Shown piece after piece: positions 21,493 to 32,737 of a stretch of 64,000 nt of DNA. How positions within the stretch are numbered: position 1 is the stretch's first letter; each line of letters begins with the position of its first letter. The translations under genes were made by a program, and so were the position numbers. The notes beneath the pieces were generated by a model. It was not told the origin of the DNA and did not search any database. It worked only from the letters and a program-made list of their open reading frames with translations. This stretch comes from Astragalus membranaceus (taxonomy: Eukaryota; Streptophyta; Magnoliopsida; Fabales; Fabaceae), in NCBI GenBank assembly GCA_039519185.1, contig JAZGSX010000012.1, forward strand, positions 930,001 through 994,000, in the 5' to 3' direction.

Positions 21493-22313
21493 TGTAACAT
21501 CCCCTAATTAGCTAATTAGATTTAATTAAATTAGCACGAGGTTAAGTTGATTAGTGAGCATAATTATTTTAGTTATGAAATGGTATCATGGATCAAATAA
21601 ATAAATGATTTATTGGTTATGCATAATTGGTACATTATGTTAAGTAAGTGAATTATAGAATAATTGTTGAGTTATAGTAGCTTAAGTGAGAGTGAAGGAG
21701 GGAGGGGCGATTTAGTCATTTTCCCATCATTAAATAAGCCCCAGCTGAACACACCACACAAGACCACCTCATTTTCAGTTTTTCAGCAAAAAGAGAGATT
21801 TTGAGAGATGGAGAGAAAGAGCTGGCGAGAGGGAGAGAAGAAAAGAGAGGAAGAGAAATTCTGGATGCATGTTTGAGATGATTGCACCATTTTGATCCCT
21901 ACACCCTCCTCTTCCAACTGATATAATTCTCATAATCAACATCCTCCTCCTCACTCATTCACCATTTTCGACCCACAAAGCTTCATAGAGCAAAAATGGA
22001 GTTGTAGTGCTTCGAGTGGTTGCATGTCATCTTAGCGCTAGAATAGAACCTTGGGAGACATCACTTTGCTGTTTGAAGTAATGAGGGAAGAGGGTCAGTA
22101 GCTCAAATTGCTGGGATTCGAATTGGAGAGGGCGTGGAGTTCGTGAGAACGAGAAGGACCGTTACGGAGCAAGTTCGTGTAATTTCGGTTCTCATTGAAG
22201 TCAAGTTGTTGCTGTGATTGTTTGTGATTTTCATCACTTCGGGTGAGTTCTATAACTCGCTTAGGGAATGCGTGTGTTTTCTGAGTCTCCACCTTTTCGA
22301 AAACCGTTTTACC
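21493..22313 (+). repeat. 3' LTR, truncated after 821 bp
   Basis: Starts TGTAACATCCCC after the purine-rich AAAAGTTGGGGTGAT. Colinear with the 5' LTR up to CGAAAACCGTTTTACC, then switches to the foreign gag at 22314. The missing 1065 bp includes all paired palindromes. Confidence 0.88.
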
Positions 22314-23191
22314 ATCAAGCATGTCATCATCGGGACATACTTGTTTGGCTTCCCATCAAGCATGTCATCATCGTTGAACGCCAAGGGTGGTCGATTCGAC
22401 GGAGCACTGGCAGTGGAGGTTGACGCGGCGCTCATTATCTCTTTCCATCTCCTTTTCATGGATTTGTTTGTTTCCCCTCCTTCTATGGGGCATCCTCCAG
22501 TGATCACCATTGCGACAGGGCGTCCTCTTGACCTCCTTTGGTCGTTCTCGACCTCATCATCCTCCTCGTCTTCCTCTTTTCCGCCTTTGCTGACTTCATT
22601 CACAACGGCTTTCCCCTTTCGAGGGGACCGAGCTCCATTCCTCTCCTCTTGTCTACCTGTTTTCCACCTTTTGACATATTGGATTAACTTACCTTTTATG
22701 ATTAGCTCCTCTATGTCGTCCTTGAGGGCCAAGCAATTGTTGGTGTCATGCCCGCTGTTTCTATGATATCGATAGTATTTTCGGGACGGGCGCTGCCCTT
22801 CTTTGAGGACGAGAGGATCAGGTCTCTTGATATCTCTGAATTTCGTGTTCGCGCACTCAGATAGAATTTGGGCATATGAGGCGTTAAGCTTTGTTCGATC
22901 GGGGAACTTTCTCTGCTTGGGTGGCCATCGCCCTCTCTTCATAATTCATAAACCTCTGAGATCGTCGAAGGAAAGTTTCAAGATTCGGTGGCTCGTTCAC
23001 CCCAACTTCTATCTCGAATAGGCTACCAGTGCGGAGACCGTCTCGAAGAAACCACAAACGCATGTCGTCCTCCAGTCCTCGCACGTTGGCGGCTTCCTTG
23101 TTGAATCGTTCAACGTAGTCTCGGAGAGCCTCATCCGGCCCTTGTTTAATTGCCTCCAGGATGGCATGTGATTTGGGCTTCACCCTGGATG

Positions 23192-25984
23192 TGTAACACC
23201 CCTTTCTACCCGGTAATTTATTAGCGTAAAATCAGAGTTTTCAACAAACGGATGCACACTTTTCGACTTATAAAAAACTTAAACGGATACATAACACTCA
23301 TCACTCGGATGAACCGGCAAACAACATTTTTAGTCTTAAAAACAAATCAACTCTTACTCATTCACGCAGCGGAAAATCATAAGGGTTCAACTAAAACAAA
23401 CGTAGTGACCATGTAAGATTTATAACATCAAAATCCACAAAATAACATAAACAATATAAATAGTGTTCATCCCCCCGAGTGCTACGTATCAGAGCGACGA
23501 CACCGAACTAACGAAGAACTATGGTCTTCATTCGAGATCACCTGCACGTTACCAACATAGGGGTAACATTCAAACAGTGGTGAGATATCAAACAATATAA
23601 AGAATCGTATGAAAGACCGCATATACAGGTCAGAATATCAGCTAATCACAACAGACACTTATCGTCACAACAGTCAACAGGTCAACAACAGCATGGACAT
23701 AACAGTCATTATCAGCACAATGGTCAACATTAGCACAACACGAAAATATCATCTCAAAAGTCAAATATCGACCCAACAGTCAATATACAACAACAACAGT
23801 CAATATACAACAACAACAGTTCACCACAGTCAGTGACTTCAAACATGCGGTATGAATGCGGGATGCTCAACAGAGGGCCAACTACCCTATAATGCATGTG
23901 GTACCGGGTCCAGCCAAATGAGGCTTCCAACAAAAATCCATGCCAAATGAGGCAATCCAACGTGGTGGAGACAAGCTCCGGGGCCAACTACCCCATATGC
24001 AAATGATATGCATGCGACACAATGATGCAACACGGACAGTCAACAACAAGCAACATATCTTAGCACACAATGACACAAGACTCAACACTGGCCATAGGCC
24101 CACAACACAAAATCAACAATGGCCACCGGCCTACAACATAAAATCCATGCCTAAAGAGGCAATCCAACATTGGCCACCGGCCTACAACAACAAATCCATG
24201 CCTTAAAGAGGCAATCCAACATTGGCCATCGGCCTACAACAACGAGTCAACAAGACAACAGGGCGCTAAGGCCACCAGCAAGGCAACAACAACGAATCAA
24301 CAAGACAACAGGGCGCTAAGGTCACCAACAAGGCAACAACACTAGGGAACAATACTAGGTGCTAAGGCGCCAAAGGGCAACCCACAAAAATAGGAACAAC
24401 TCGCAAAAATAGGAACGACTCGCAAAAATAGGAATAGTGCCCAAATATAGGAGCAATAACAGTAATTTTCAAAAACAGTAACAGCAATTTTCGGGAACAG
24501 TTTTCAGAAACAGCAACAATTTTCGGAAACAGTTTTCAGAACCAGCAACAATTTTCGGAAACAGTTTTCAGAACCAGCAACAATTTTCTTTCAGCAACAG
24601 CAATAATAATTTCCAGCAACAGCAATAACAATTTCCAGCAACAGCAATAACAATTTCCGGCAAACATACCTCTACTTCGGTGAATTAATTAACTTATCAA
24701 ACGGCATCGAAACTTAGCAAAGGACCCCTCTATGGAAAGCTAAGAATGTCTAGTTCCTGACTATAATTTTTATTTTGCAAAATAATGGTCCAATTCGTAC
24801 AGTTTCAGTAAATGAGCAACAAGGTTCAGAAAACAGGACAGCCACCATGACCTAGCTTGTGACACCTCTAAAATTATCAAAACTCAGTCAAATGACACGG
24901 GACTTGAGCCTAACCCGATACAAATTGAGTGTAGTTTACAATGAATCAAGAATCATTCAAAAAGGAGTTCAAACGAAAACGTTATACACGAAATACCGAA
25001 CCTATATGCAGATTGTTTCCCGAATTTTAACCTAACTTGTGACACCTATAACTCGAGCTATACAACTCCAAATGCAACCAAACTAGTTCCAAATCAACAA
25101 GAAAATAAGTCTAGTTTCTGAAAAGCTAAACCACATAATTTTTGGACCACCAGATTGTTCCCAGTTACTGTATAATCGAACCTATACCCAGTTTTCTTTG
25201 CGAATTAAAAAACCCCAAATTGATTTCCAACCTCCACAACATATTCAAACATCAACAAGTGATCTCAAACATCAACAAATAGGTTCAATCATCAACAATT
25301 GGTTCAACAAGGCAACACAAACATATAATCATACATGTGATAAATCATCATACCCTAACCCCCACATGCAATCATCAAACATAGTATTAGGGCATGGGAA
25401 CATCAATTACATGACAAAATCAACCAATATAGCATTCAAAGCATTTTATCAAACACATAATAAACATGATACACATATGATGACTACCAAACTCTAACCT
25501 ACATACAACCCTTCATACCAACCCTTATAAAGCATGAACCTCACCCTTACCTTAGCTTTTAGAATCGAAACCCTAGCCTTAGGAAGTACCACGAAATCTA
25601 GCTTTCCTTCTTTCTCCTTGTGCTACGCCTCTCTCACTCTCTTGTGCCTTGTGGATTCACGCCTTCTTCTCTTCTTTTCTCTCTAGCCGTCGCCCTCTCC
25701 TCTTCTCTTCTCACTTTCTAATTGTGTTTTGTTTCTAATTATGAGAGAAACCCTAACCTAATTCCCTTAAGTAGACTCATCACCCATCAGGGGCTATTTT
25801 ACTTAGCCCTATTCGCACACCCTATTGGGCTAGTTCCCTCCACTTAGTTATTTCCAATCCTACTATGGACCAACACACAAAAATAATTAACTTACATTTC
25901 TATTATTATATCTATCACATAAAACTAATATAATTAATTAAATAAATAAATCAATATATATTTAATTAATTTTGGGGCGTTACA
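23192..25984 (-). mobile_element. Solo LTR, 2793 bp, TSD GGATG
   Basis: Plus-strand ends are TGTAACACCCCTTTC and GGGGCGTTACA, flanked by GGATG at 23187-23191 and 25985-25989. Orientation is taken from related LTRs, whose 3' ends read GGGTAGAAA..GGGGTGTTACA, placing it on the minus strand. Conserved blocks GAGTGCTACGTATCAGAGCG (about 23478) and CACCTGCACGTTACC (about 23539) are shared with the LTRs at 29917 and 37696. It has repeats rather than genes inside: GGCCACCGGCCTACAAC (24120-24240), and ACAGTTTTCAGAA/CAGCAACAATTTTC (24435-24665). Confidence 0.87.
24435..24665. repeat. CAGCAACAATTTTC tandem repeats
   Basis: Degenerate 30-35 bp units with GGAACAGTTTTCAGAA and AGCAACAATTTTC, shortening to CAGCAATAACAATTTC units at the right. 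Confidence 0.75.
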
Positions 25985-26938
25985 GGATGCGGTAAAGTGG
26001 ACACCGAAAAATTGTGCTAGCTGTTCCCAGGACGAGATACTGTTGGGCCTTAACTCGGTGAACCATTCCAAGGCGGGTCCCTCCAGGGTTAATGGGAAGA
26101 TTTTGCATTTAACCGGCCCATACGCCCCTCTGTACTTCATTACCAAATCGAAATATCTCAAGTGGGCGTCCGGGTCCTTCACTCCGCTATACATCCTGAG
26201 GTCTGAGGGAGGCTTCTCTAGTGCTCGCGGGATGGGATACTCCTCTATGTCGCGAGTGAAGGGCCCCATGTCGTCATCGCTCATCCTCCTACGAGGTGGT
26301 CGGTCATCGGGGCGGCGCGCCCGATGACCACGTCGTTCAAAGGTGGAATCATGGCGACGAGGTCGTGCTGGCGGAGGTTCATTGTAGTATGGATGGGGGT
26401 ACCTGTCGAGCGATCGGCTCCTTGACCGAGCTAATGAATCAGTGGAGTTGTACGAAGATTCTTGGTAGGTTTCCTCCTCGGGCCAGTAGGAGGGTGGTGT
26501 CCGTGGTCGAACCTGGATCGCACCTCTCCCTGTTCGCCTTCTCGGGGGCGATCGATGCACATATGACCTCCTCGGGGGCGATCGATGCCTCCGGGACGGG
26601 TTACCTCTGCACACAGGTGATTCGTCGTCGCGGCGACGCTGCTCGGGTGCGGTGTATGCTCTCCCAGAAGCAACCTGGTGTGCAATGTGTCTGTCCCTTA
26701 CCCTTAACATATCACGCAATTCCTGTACGATCGCGCTTGGTAGCCCGATTGTTGCTTGATGGGCGGTGGCCCCTTGGGCGCTAGAGGTCGTATCTTCAGC
26801 GTCGGCGGCGTGGCCTTCCGGAGTCTGTTGTTGCTGCCGAGGGATCAAGGTCGTGTTCCACAAGCGCGGGGCACCGCGTGGTCGCCCTTGTGGTGGCATG
26901 TCAGTTGGTGGGAAAGAAGCTCCCACTATGGTCGCCAA

Positions 26939-27343
26939 TGAACAGGACCCTGTGAAGGGCGATTAGTTCCTTTGATTAGATGAGTGTGTCACTTTGCTGA
27001 TATTGGCTCTTTGACTCAAGTGCGAGAGGCGTTGTAGCCGGCCTCGAGTTGTGGTTGGTCGAGTTCGGAGCTCCCGCGGGGTGTACCTGCAATGGCACTC
27101 CAACGCCCAAGTCAGTGGGGTGAATTTCGAGTAGAGTAAAAATATGTTTTGTTGTGGGTACCTTTTAGCTGAGGTCAAACCCCTATATATATAGCGTCAG
27201 AGGCTCTGCGGGCGACCGTCGGATCGCATATGGCTTAATCTCCACCGTTGATCTACGAATCTAAGTTGTGTAGCGCTGCTTCACTGTTGGGCCGCTCGAG
27301 GCCGGCCCTTTTACTTCAGTGGGCTGCGGCCCAGTCCAGAACA
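26939..27343 (-). repeat. 5' LTR of the Tat-like element, 405 bp
   Basis: Minus-strand start TGTTCTGGACTGGG (27343), end GGGTCCTGTTCA (26939). TATA box CTATATATATAG (27182-27193). Downstream blocks TTGGAGTGCCATTGCAGGTA and CACCCCG match the solo LTR at 3476. TTGGCGACCATAGTGGGAGC follows the LTR as a PBS-like site. The 3' LTR is missing. Confidence 0.75.
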
Positions 27344-28042
27344 CCACCAATTATTTGCATCTCTTTTTCTAGGTATGCGTGCAGTCTTGTAGATGTTTTT
27401 ATTTTTTTATTTTTCTGGATTTGAGTATGTTGAAGTTGGAAATTCTGATGATGTTGGTGACAACTTGGATGATGCTGGTGACTATTACTATACACAGAAC
27501 AATGGAGAACTTTTACACTCCAAAGAAGAAAACTCCAACACTAAAGAAGAAATTTCTCATACCAAAAAAAAGACGACAACAACAAAGAACTAAACAGCCA
27601 CCTATGAATAAAACTTCACAGTGGTATGCATGAAGGGGACCAAGTTTCCATATAGGTGGATTGTGACCCATTTTGGTTATCAGCATCACTACTATCATCA
27701 ACACTGCCAATAGATTCTACAAATTTTGTCAGCCTCACTTTTTACCAATGCATATCACAATTTGTTAAGTGACGACGGCTCCTCAAAACTTGAGTCTTGA
27801 ACGAGGAAAATTAACCCTAAATGCCTTTTCCAAATCTGCATGTGCCAAATCATAATCAAGTGAACCCTAATTTCCAATTGAAATAAATTGGGAACCCTAA
27901 TCTGAAGAGTCAGATGCAACCATGAGAGGGAAGAGGGCGTGAGGCACAAAGCGGGAGAGAAGGCGAGTTATAGTAGGAGGGAGATCGGTAGGGACAAAAA
28001 AGCAGGGCAGAGAGAAAGTCACAAAGAAATGCAGAGACGGAG
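27344..28042. other. Presumed host DNA, no recognised gene
   Basis: A 66-codon acidic frame (27393-27593, with SDDVGDNLDDAGDYYY) has no family I recognise. The right part is purine-rich (27925-28040). Ends with CGGAG (28038-28042), the TSD of the composite insertion. Confidence 0.5.
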
Positions 28043-29916
28043 TGTAACATCCCCTATTTTGCTATTTTAATTTGGCGAGAATTATTATTTAGTGATTTAT
28101 TAACTTGTTAAAAATAAAATAAAATAAATTGAAAGTGATTTGCTTGATTGGTTAATTGTGAGAATTGTGTGCTTAATTGAATTAATTGCTTCACATTGAG
28201 TTTATTAGAGCTGAAGGAGTCATAGGGAATGAAATGTTTAAGTAAGGGGTAGTTTTGTCTTTTCCCATGCCCCCTTATATATACCCATCCAGCTGAACAA
28301 GTTAGAAAACACACTTCATTTTCAAAGAATTGCTGAAACAGAAAAAAAAACTGAACCAGAGAGGAAAGAAAGAAGAGAGGCGCGAAGGAGAGAGGGGAAG
28401 GAAGATAGGAGAGTGCATCAACCAGTCATTGCATGCATGATCCAAAACCTGTTCTGAGTTCCTTTTCTTTTACTCTTTCCATTGGTACCCTTGTCAAGCA
28501 CCGAATCACCCTCCTCTATAAAACTCCATTGAAGAACACTTTCAGCTCACCTTGGCCAAATTACAAAAATCTGTCTTTGCATGCTCGATTTGAGAGTGTT
28601 AGAACCTACCTTTGTCACTACATTTCGTATTGAAGCCACCTAGGAGTTAAATTCAGTTCTGGGTTCAGAATACAAGTGTTAGGAAACCTGAGTTTCGGTT
28701 GGAAGCATTTTGGAATGAATTCGAGAAAGATCGGAGTCCGTTCGTAGAGTTCTTGGTGGTTCGTATCGCTGATATTCTGATTGAGCGATTGCCGTCATAA
28801 AGAGGTGAGTTCTATACTCACTAGGAAATTAATGTCATTGTCATGTATTCTGAATCTAAATCGCGTTTTGTGAAAATCGGCAACCGCTTTGTGAAAATCT
28901 CGAGTTTGAATCATTGAGTCATATGATCGTTTGATTGGAATTAAGATTTGATGTCATGATTGTTGTGTTGATTGCTGTGTCATGCTTGTTGGACTGTTTA
29001 TGACCATATTTGTATGCGTGTGACGTGGAAGTGTCGATCGGAAAGTATATCGGAATCGGAACGGAATGGCGTTGTGTAAGAAAAACTGAAATCTGGGCTA
29101 CTGCTGAACACACACGGATCGTGCCTTATGGAAGCACGGACCGCGCTGGCTGTTCGCACGGAGCCTGGGTGGATTTTTAGACAACGCACGGATCGTGCGC
29201 CTCAGGAGCACGGATCGTGCGTTCCCTTCGGATTGAAAATTGTTAAGTCTTTCAGACACGCACGGGTCGTGCGCCCCTGGGCACGGACCGTGCGTGGCCT
29301 TCGGGTAACCCTTTTTAAAAAGTGTTTTAAACCGTTCCGAACGATTCCAATTGCGTTCTAATCCCTTCCCCAACCTCATGAATTGATGTTATAGTACCAT
29401 TGCCATGAAATTGACTGTGATTGATGCTAGTTAATGTTCCGAATCGTGTTGACGTTATGAGATTGATTATGACTAAGCTAGGTTATCATAATGTTGAGTA
29501 TGGGCGATACATTATGATGTAGACTAGGTAATGGATAGTTATAGGTTAAGTTAACAACGTTAGTAATTCCGTGTGAGATCACATAATAACAAGATCATGC
29601 TAAGTATAAGATTCAGTTAAGATTTAGATCATGTTAAGCATAAGTTCATTGTTATGTTCATAGATCATTGTTCACTGTTCATTGTTCAGGTATATTAAAA
29701 TATATACATCAGGTTAGGGTGACGACCCTATTTCAGTTTAGTGTGCTAGGGGAGGGGAAGTCATGAGCCCTATGAACCTAGGCCCCATCAGGGACCCAGC
29801 CGATTAGTGGGGACGGGTTCACCGGGAGCTTATTATGCCAAGTGACCGGTGACACGCTAAAATATAAGTTCAGTTTACGTGTTGTTTCTTGTAACCGGCT
29901 TGAGGGTTATGAGGAC
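28043..29916 (+). repeat. Outer LTR copy 1, first 1874 bp
   Basis: TATA box TATATATA (about 28276-28283) just before CCAGCTGAAC. Interrupted at GGTTATGAGGAC by the LTR starting 29917. Confidence 0.85.
29112..29295. repeat. Three pairs of GCACGG-type palindromes, 21-22 bp spacing
   Basis: Starts at 29112/29134, 29186/29208 and 29260/29281. A degenerate extra half lies at 29156. The sister copy lies at 37081-37264. Confidence 0.8.
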
Positions 29917-30429
29917 TGTAACACCCCAATTCTACCCGGCAAATTAAAGTAAAAATATCAGAGTTTTAAAAAAAATCATTTTTCAGTACATCCAAAAAGG
30001 GATGCTACATTTACTTCAAATAAACTTCAACATTCAATAGCAATTTCACTTATAAATTCCAGCTTGATACGCAATACATCATAGATAAAGTAGAATCTTC
30101 AAAATAAATAATTTAGTCCACATAAAGGGACATCGTCATCTCGCAGCGGAACAAAGAATAAAATTCAAGGTACAACCATAACAGCATCATTACATATCCA
30201 AATGTCAAATAAAGAAGTAAATAATTAAAACAGTTGAATTCGCCCCCCCTGAGTGCTACGTATCAGAGCGACGACCGACTCAAAAGGGTAAAGGAAGATA
30301 AGCCTTCACCTACGGTTACCTGCACGTTACCAACATAGGGTAACATTCAAACAGAAGGGGTGAGTATCTCACAGTATAATGGCATATATGATAAACACTG
30401 TGCTAGAATACAACAACTATACTTATCAC

Positions 30430-30499
30430 ACCCCAATCAACATCAAAACATCCAATATATAACAACTATATTAGTATAAATTTATATATATAACAACTA

Positions 30500-30537
<38 letters not shown>

Positions 30538-30730
30538 TATACAACAACTACATTATTACATATATAACAACCATTTAATATATATACACATATACAGCAA
30601 CTAAAACAGTATATATATACCTTATAACAACCATATCAATATAAATATATATATATATATATAACAACTATTTAACATATATACACATATACAGCAACTA
30701 CAACAGCATATATATACCTTATAACAACCA

Positions 30731-30809
<79 letters not shown>

Positions 30810-30979
30810 CAACTATTTAATATATATACACATATACAGCAACTACAACAGCATATATATATATATATATCTTATAACAACCATATCAATATATATATAA
30901 CAACTATTTAATATATATATATACACATATACAGCAACTACAACAGCATATATATATATATATCTTATAACAACCATAT

Positions 30980-31049
<70 letters not shown>

Positions 31050-31060
31050 CAACTAAGGTA
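30430..31060. repeat. (TA)n tracts with ACAACTA spacers
   Basis: Long TA runs at about 30497-30534, 30738-30807 and 30981-31047, separated by repeated TATAACAACTATTTAA and ACACATATACAGCAACTACA words: a higher-order repeat with the microsatellite expanded inside it. Confidence 0.9.
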
Positions 31061-31543
31061 GTATCACAAAATGATATGGAGAATGCATGAAGTGCAAACC
31101 ACAACGACGGACATATGCATGTGGTACCAATCAACGTAAATTTGCCATTCGGGCGACCCACAACAACGGGTATATCAGCAACAACATTTTGCCACAAGGG
31201 CACCCACAACACGGGCATATGCATATGAGAGCATGAGACACCATGAACGATGCACCACAACACAATCAACACACAACACATTTATTTAGCATATCAACGA
31301 CGTCATTATCAACCTTTGGTCATTAGACCCAACATCTTTCAACATAGCCAACAACATAGGCAGCATCAACACAACGCCGGGCGCATACAGCACATAGGAC
31401 TGGCGCCCAGCAGCAACAAAGTACTCAACAAAAGCACTGGGCAGCACTAAATGGCGCCCAACAACAACTTACAACACAACACAGCACCAAGACACATCAC
31501 AGACAGCCACATGGCGCCAAAACAGCATAAACTGGCGCCCAAC

Positions 31544-31985
31544 AAACGCAAAACTGGCGCAGGCAGCAACATTGGCGCCCAGCACTTAGACACAGGCAGC
31601 AACACAAAAACTGGCGCAGGAAGCAACATTGGCGCCCAGCACTTAGACACAGGCAGCAACACAAAAACTGGCGCAGACACCAACATTGGCGCCCAGCACC
31701 TAGACACAGGCAGCAACACAAAAACTGGCGCAGATAGCAACATTGGCGCCCAGCACTTAGACACAGGCAGCAACACAAAAACTGGCGCAGGCAGCAACAT
31801 TGGCGCCCAGCACTTAGACACAGGCAGCAACACAAAAACTGGCGCAGGCAGCAACATTGGCGCCCAGCACTTAGACACAGGCAGCAACACAAAAACTGGC
31901 GCAGGCAGCAACATTGGCGCCCAGCACTTAGACAGAATCAGCAACACAAAAACTGGCGCAGGCAGCAACATTGGCACCACCACTT
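31544..31985. repeat. 57-bp minisatellite, about 7.7 copies
   Basis: Units contain ACTGGCGCAGGCAGCAACAT, TGGCGCCCAGCACTTAGACA and CAGGCAGCAACACAAAA. Because 57 is divisible by 3 and stops are absent, 178-codon frames stay open on both strands; I do not regard them as genes. Confidence 0.92.
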
Positions 31986-32737
31986 AGACACAAACTGAGA
32001 CACAGTCTCAGACACAAACTCAGACACAATCTTAGACACAGGCGCACCAGGGCAGCAACTTGGCGCCCTGGGCAGCACTGACACACCCACACAGCCACGC
32101 TGGCGCCCAGTGGGGCGCCACTGCATCCACATTCTGGCGCCCTTGTGCAACACACTGCACATAGGCGCATTTTCTCAAACACTTGGCGCCCTAGGCGCCA
32201 AAACTCATTTTCCTTAATTCTTTCAATTCTTCCACCATGATCAAACATAATCAACGATCCTAAACACCAAGTATTCATTCAAAAATCATCAAGAACACAT
32301 CATGATAATAACATAGAGCCTAATCCTAACCCAATGCCCATCATATAACCCGTTATAGTGCAAGAACCCACCCTTACCTTGGTTATGCCGAAGACGATAT
32401 TCTTTCTACGGAATCACCAACGAAACCACAGCAACCAAAAGCTCTTCTCCTTCCTCTTCTCTCCCTTGCGCCGTTCGCACCCTTCTTTCTTCTCCTCTCT
32501 TCGCAAACTTTCTTTCTTTCTCTCTTTCTCACCAAAAATGAGACGCCTTACTCAAGACCCTAGCGCCTAGGAGCCTAAGTCTTGGGCTTGGGCTCTTGGG
32601 ACATTCCTACTACGCCGTAATTACTGGATGCTACTCCCTTCATTTAAATAAAAACACTTTATTAATAATTTTAATACAAATATATCAACGTAATACCTAA
32701 ATGATTTAATTAAATAATTAATTAAATTATTTGGGCG

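Larger units (their letters stand above)
15091..22313 (+). mobile_element. Tekay-like chromovirus (Ty3/gypsy), decayed
   Basis: Order: 5' LTR 15091-16976, PBS 16980-16991, gag 17124-18062, protease-RT-RNase H-integrase-chromodomain frame 18063-21444, polypurine stretch 21470-21492, and a truncated 3' LTR 21493-22313. The two LTRs are colinear for 821 bp and differ at only a few sites. The 3' LTR stops abruptly at 22313 against a foreign minus-strand gag. pol has in-frame stops and a frameshifting deletion, so the copy is dead. The lineage is inferred from TGTAACA termini, the Met-tRNA PBS and the C-terminal chromodomain. Confidence 0.9.
22314..26899 (-). pseudogene. gag: Tat-like Ty3/gypsy gag, split by a solo LTR
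   Basis: N-terminal part 26899-25985: ATG in TDMPPQGRP, a long Arg-rich, disordered region (RRRDDESPVC, RRSYVHRSPPRR), then MYSGVKDPDAHLRYFDLVMK, KCKIFPLTLEGPALEWF and FGVHF. C-terminal part 23186 down to 22314: SHAILEAIKQGPDEALRDYV, ERFNKEAANV, then a CCHC-like RYHRNSGHDTNNC and an acidic tail. The two parts are in register if the solo LTR 23192-25984 and one TSD copy are discounted. The frame is truncated at 22313, where the 3' LTR of the Tekay-like element is also cut, so the junction is a deletion or recombination point. The unit CATCAAGCATGTCATCATCG occurs twice (22312, 22352). No pol remains. Gag of this lineage forms the particle. Confidence 0.8.

Noticed and set aside
26900..26938. 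Longer gag start at 26938
   Set aside because: It begins with TTG in the primer-binding-site region; the first ATG in frame is at 26899.
31447..31987. 178-codon open frames on both strands
   Set aside because: They follow from a 57-bp minisatellite (a multiple of 3, no stops) inside an LTR; no protein family features.
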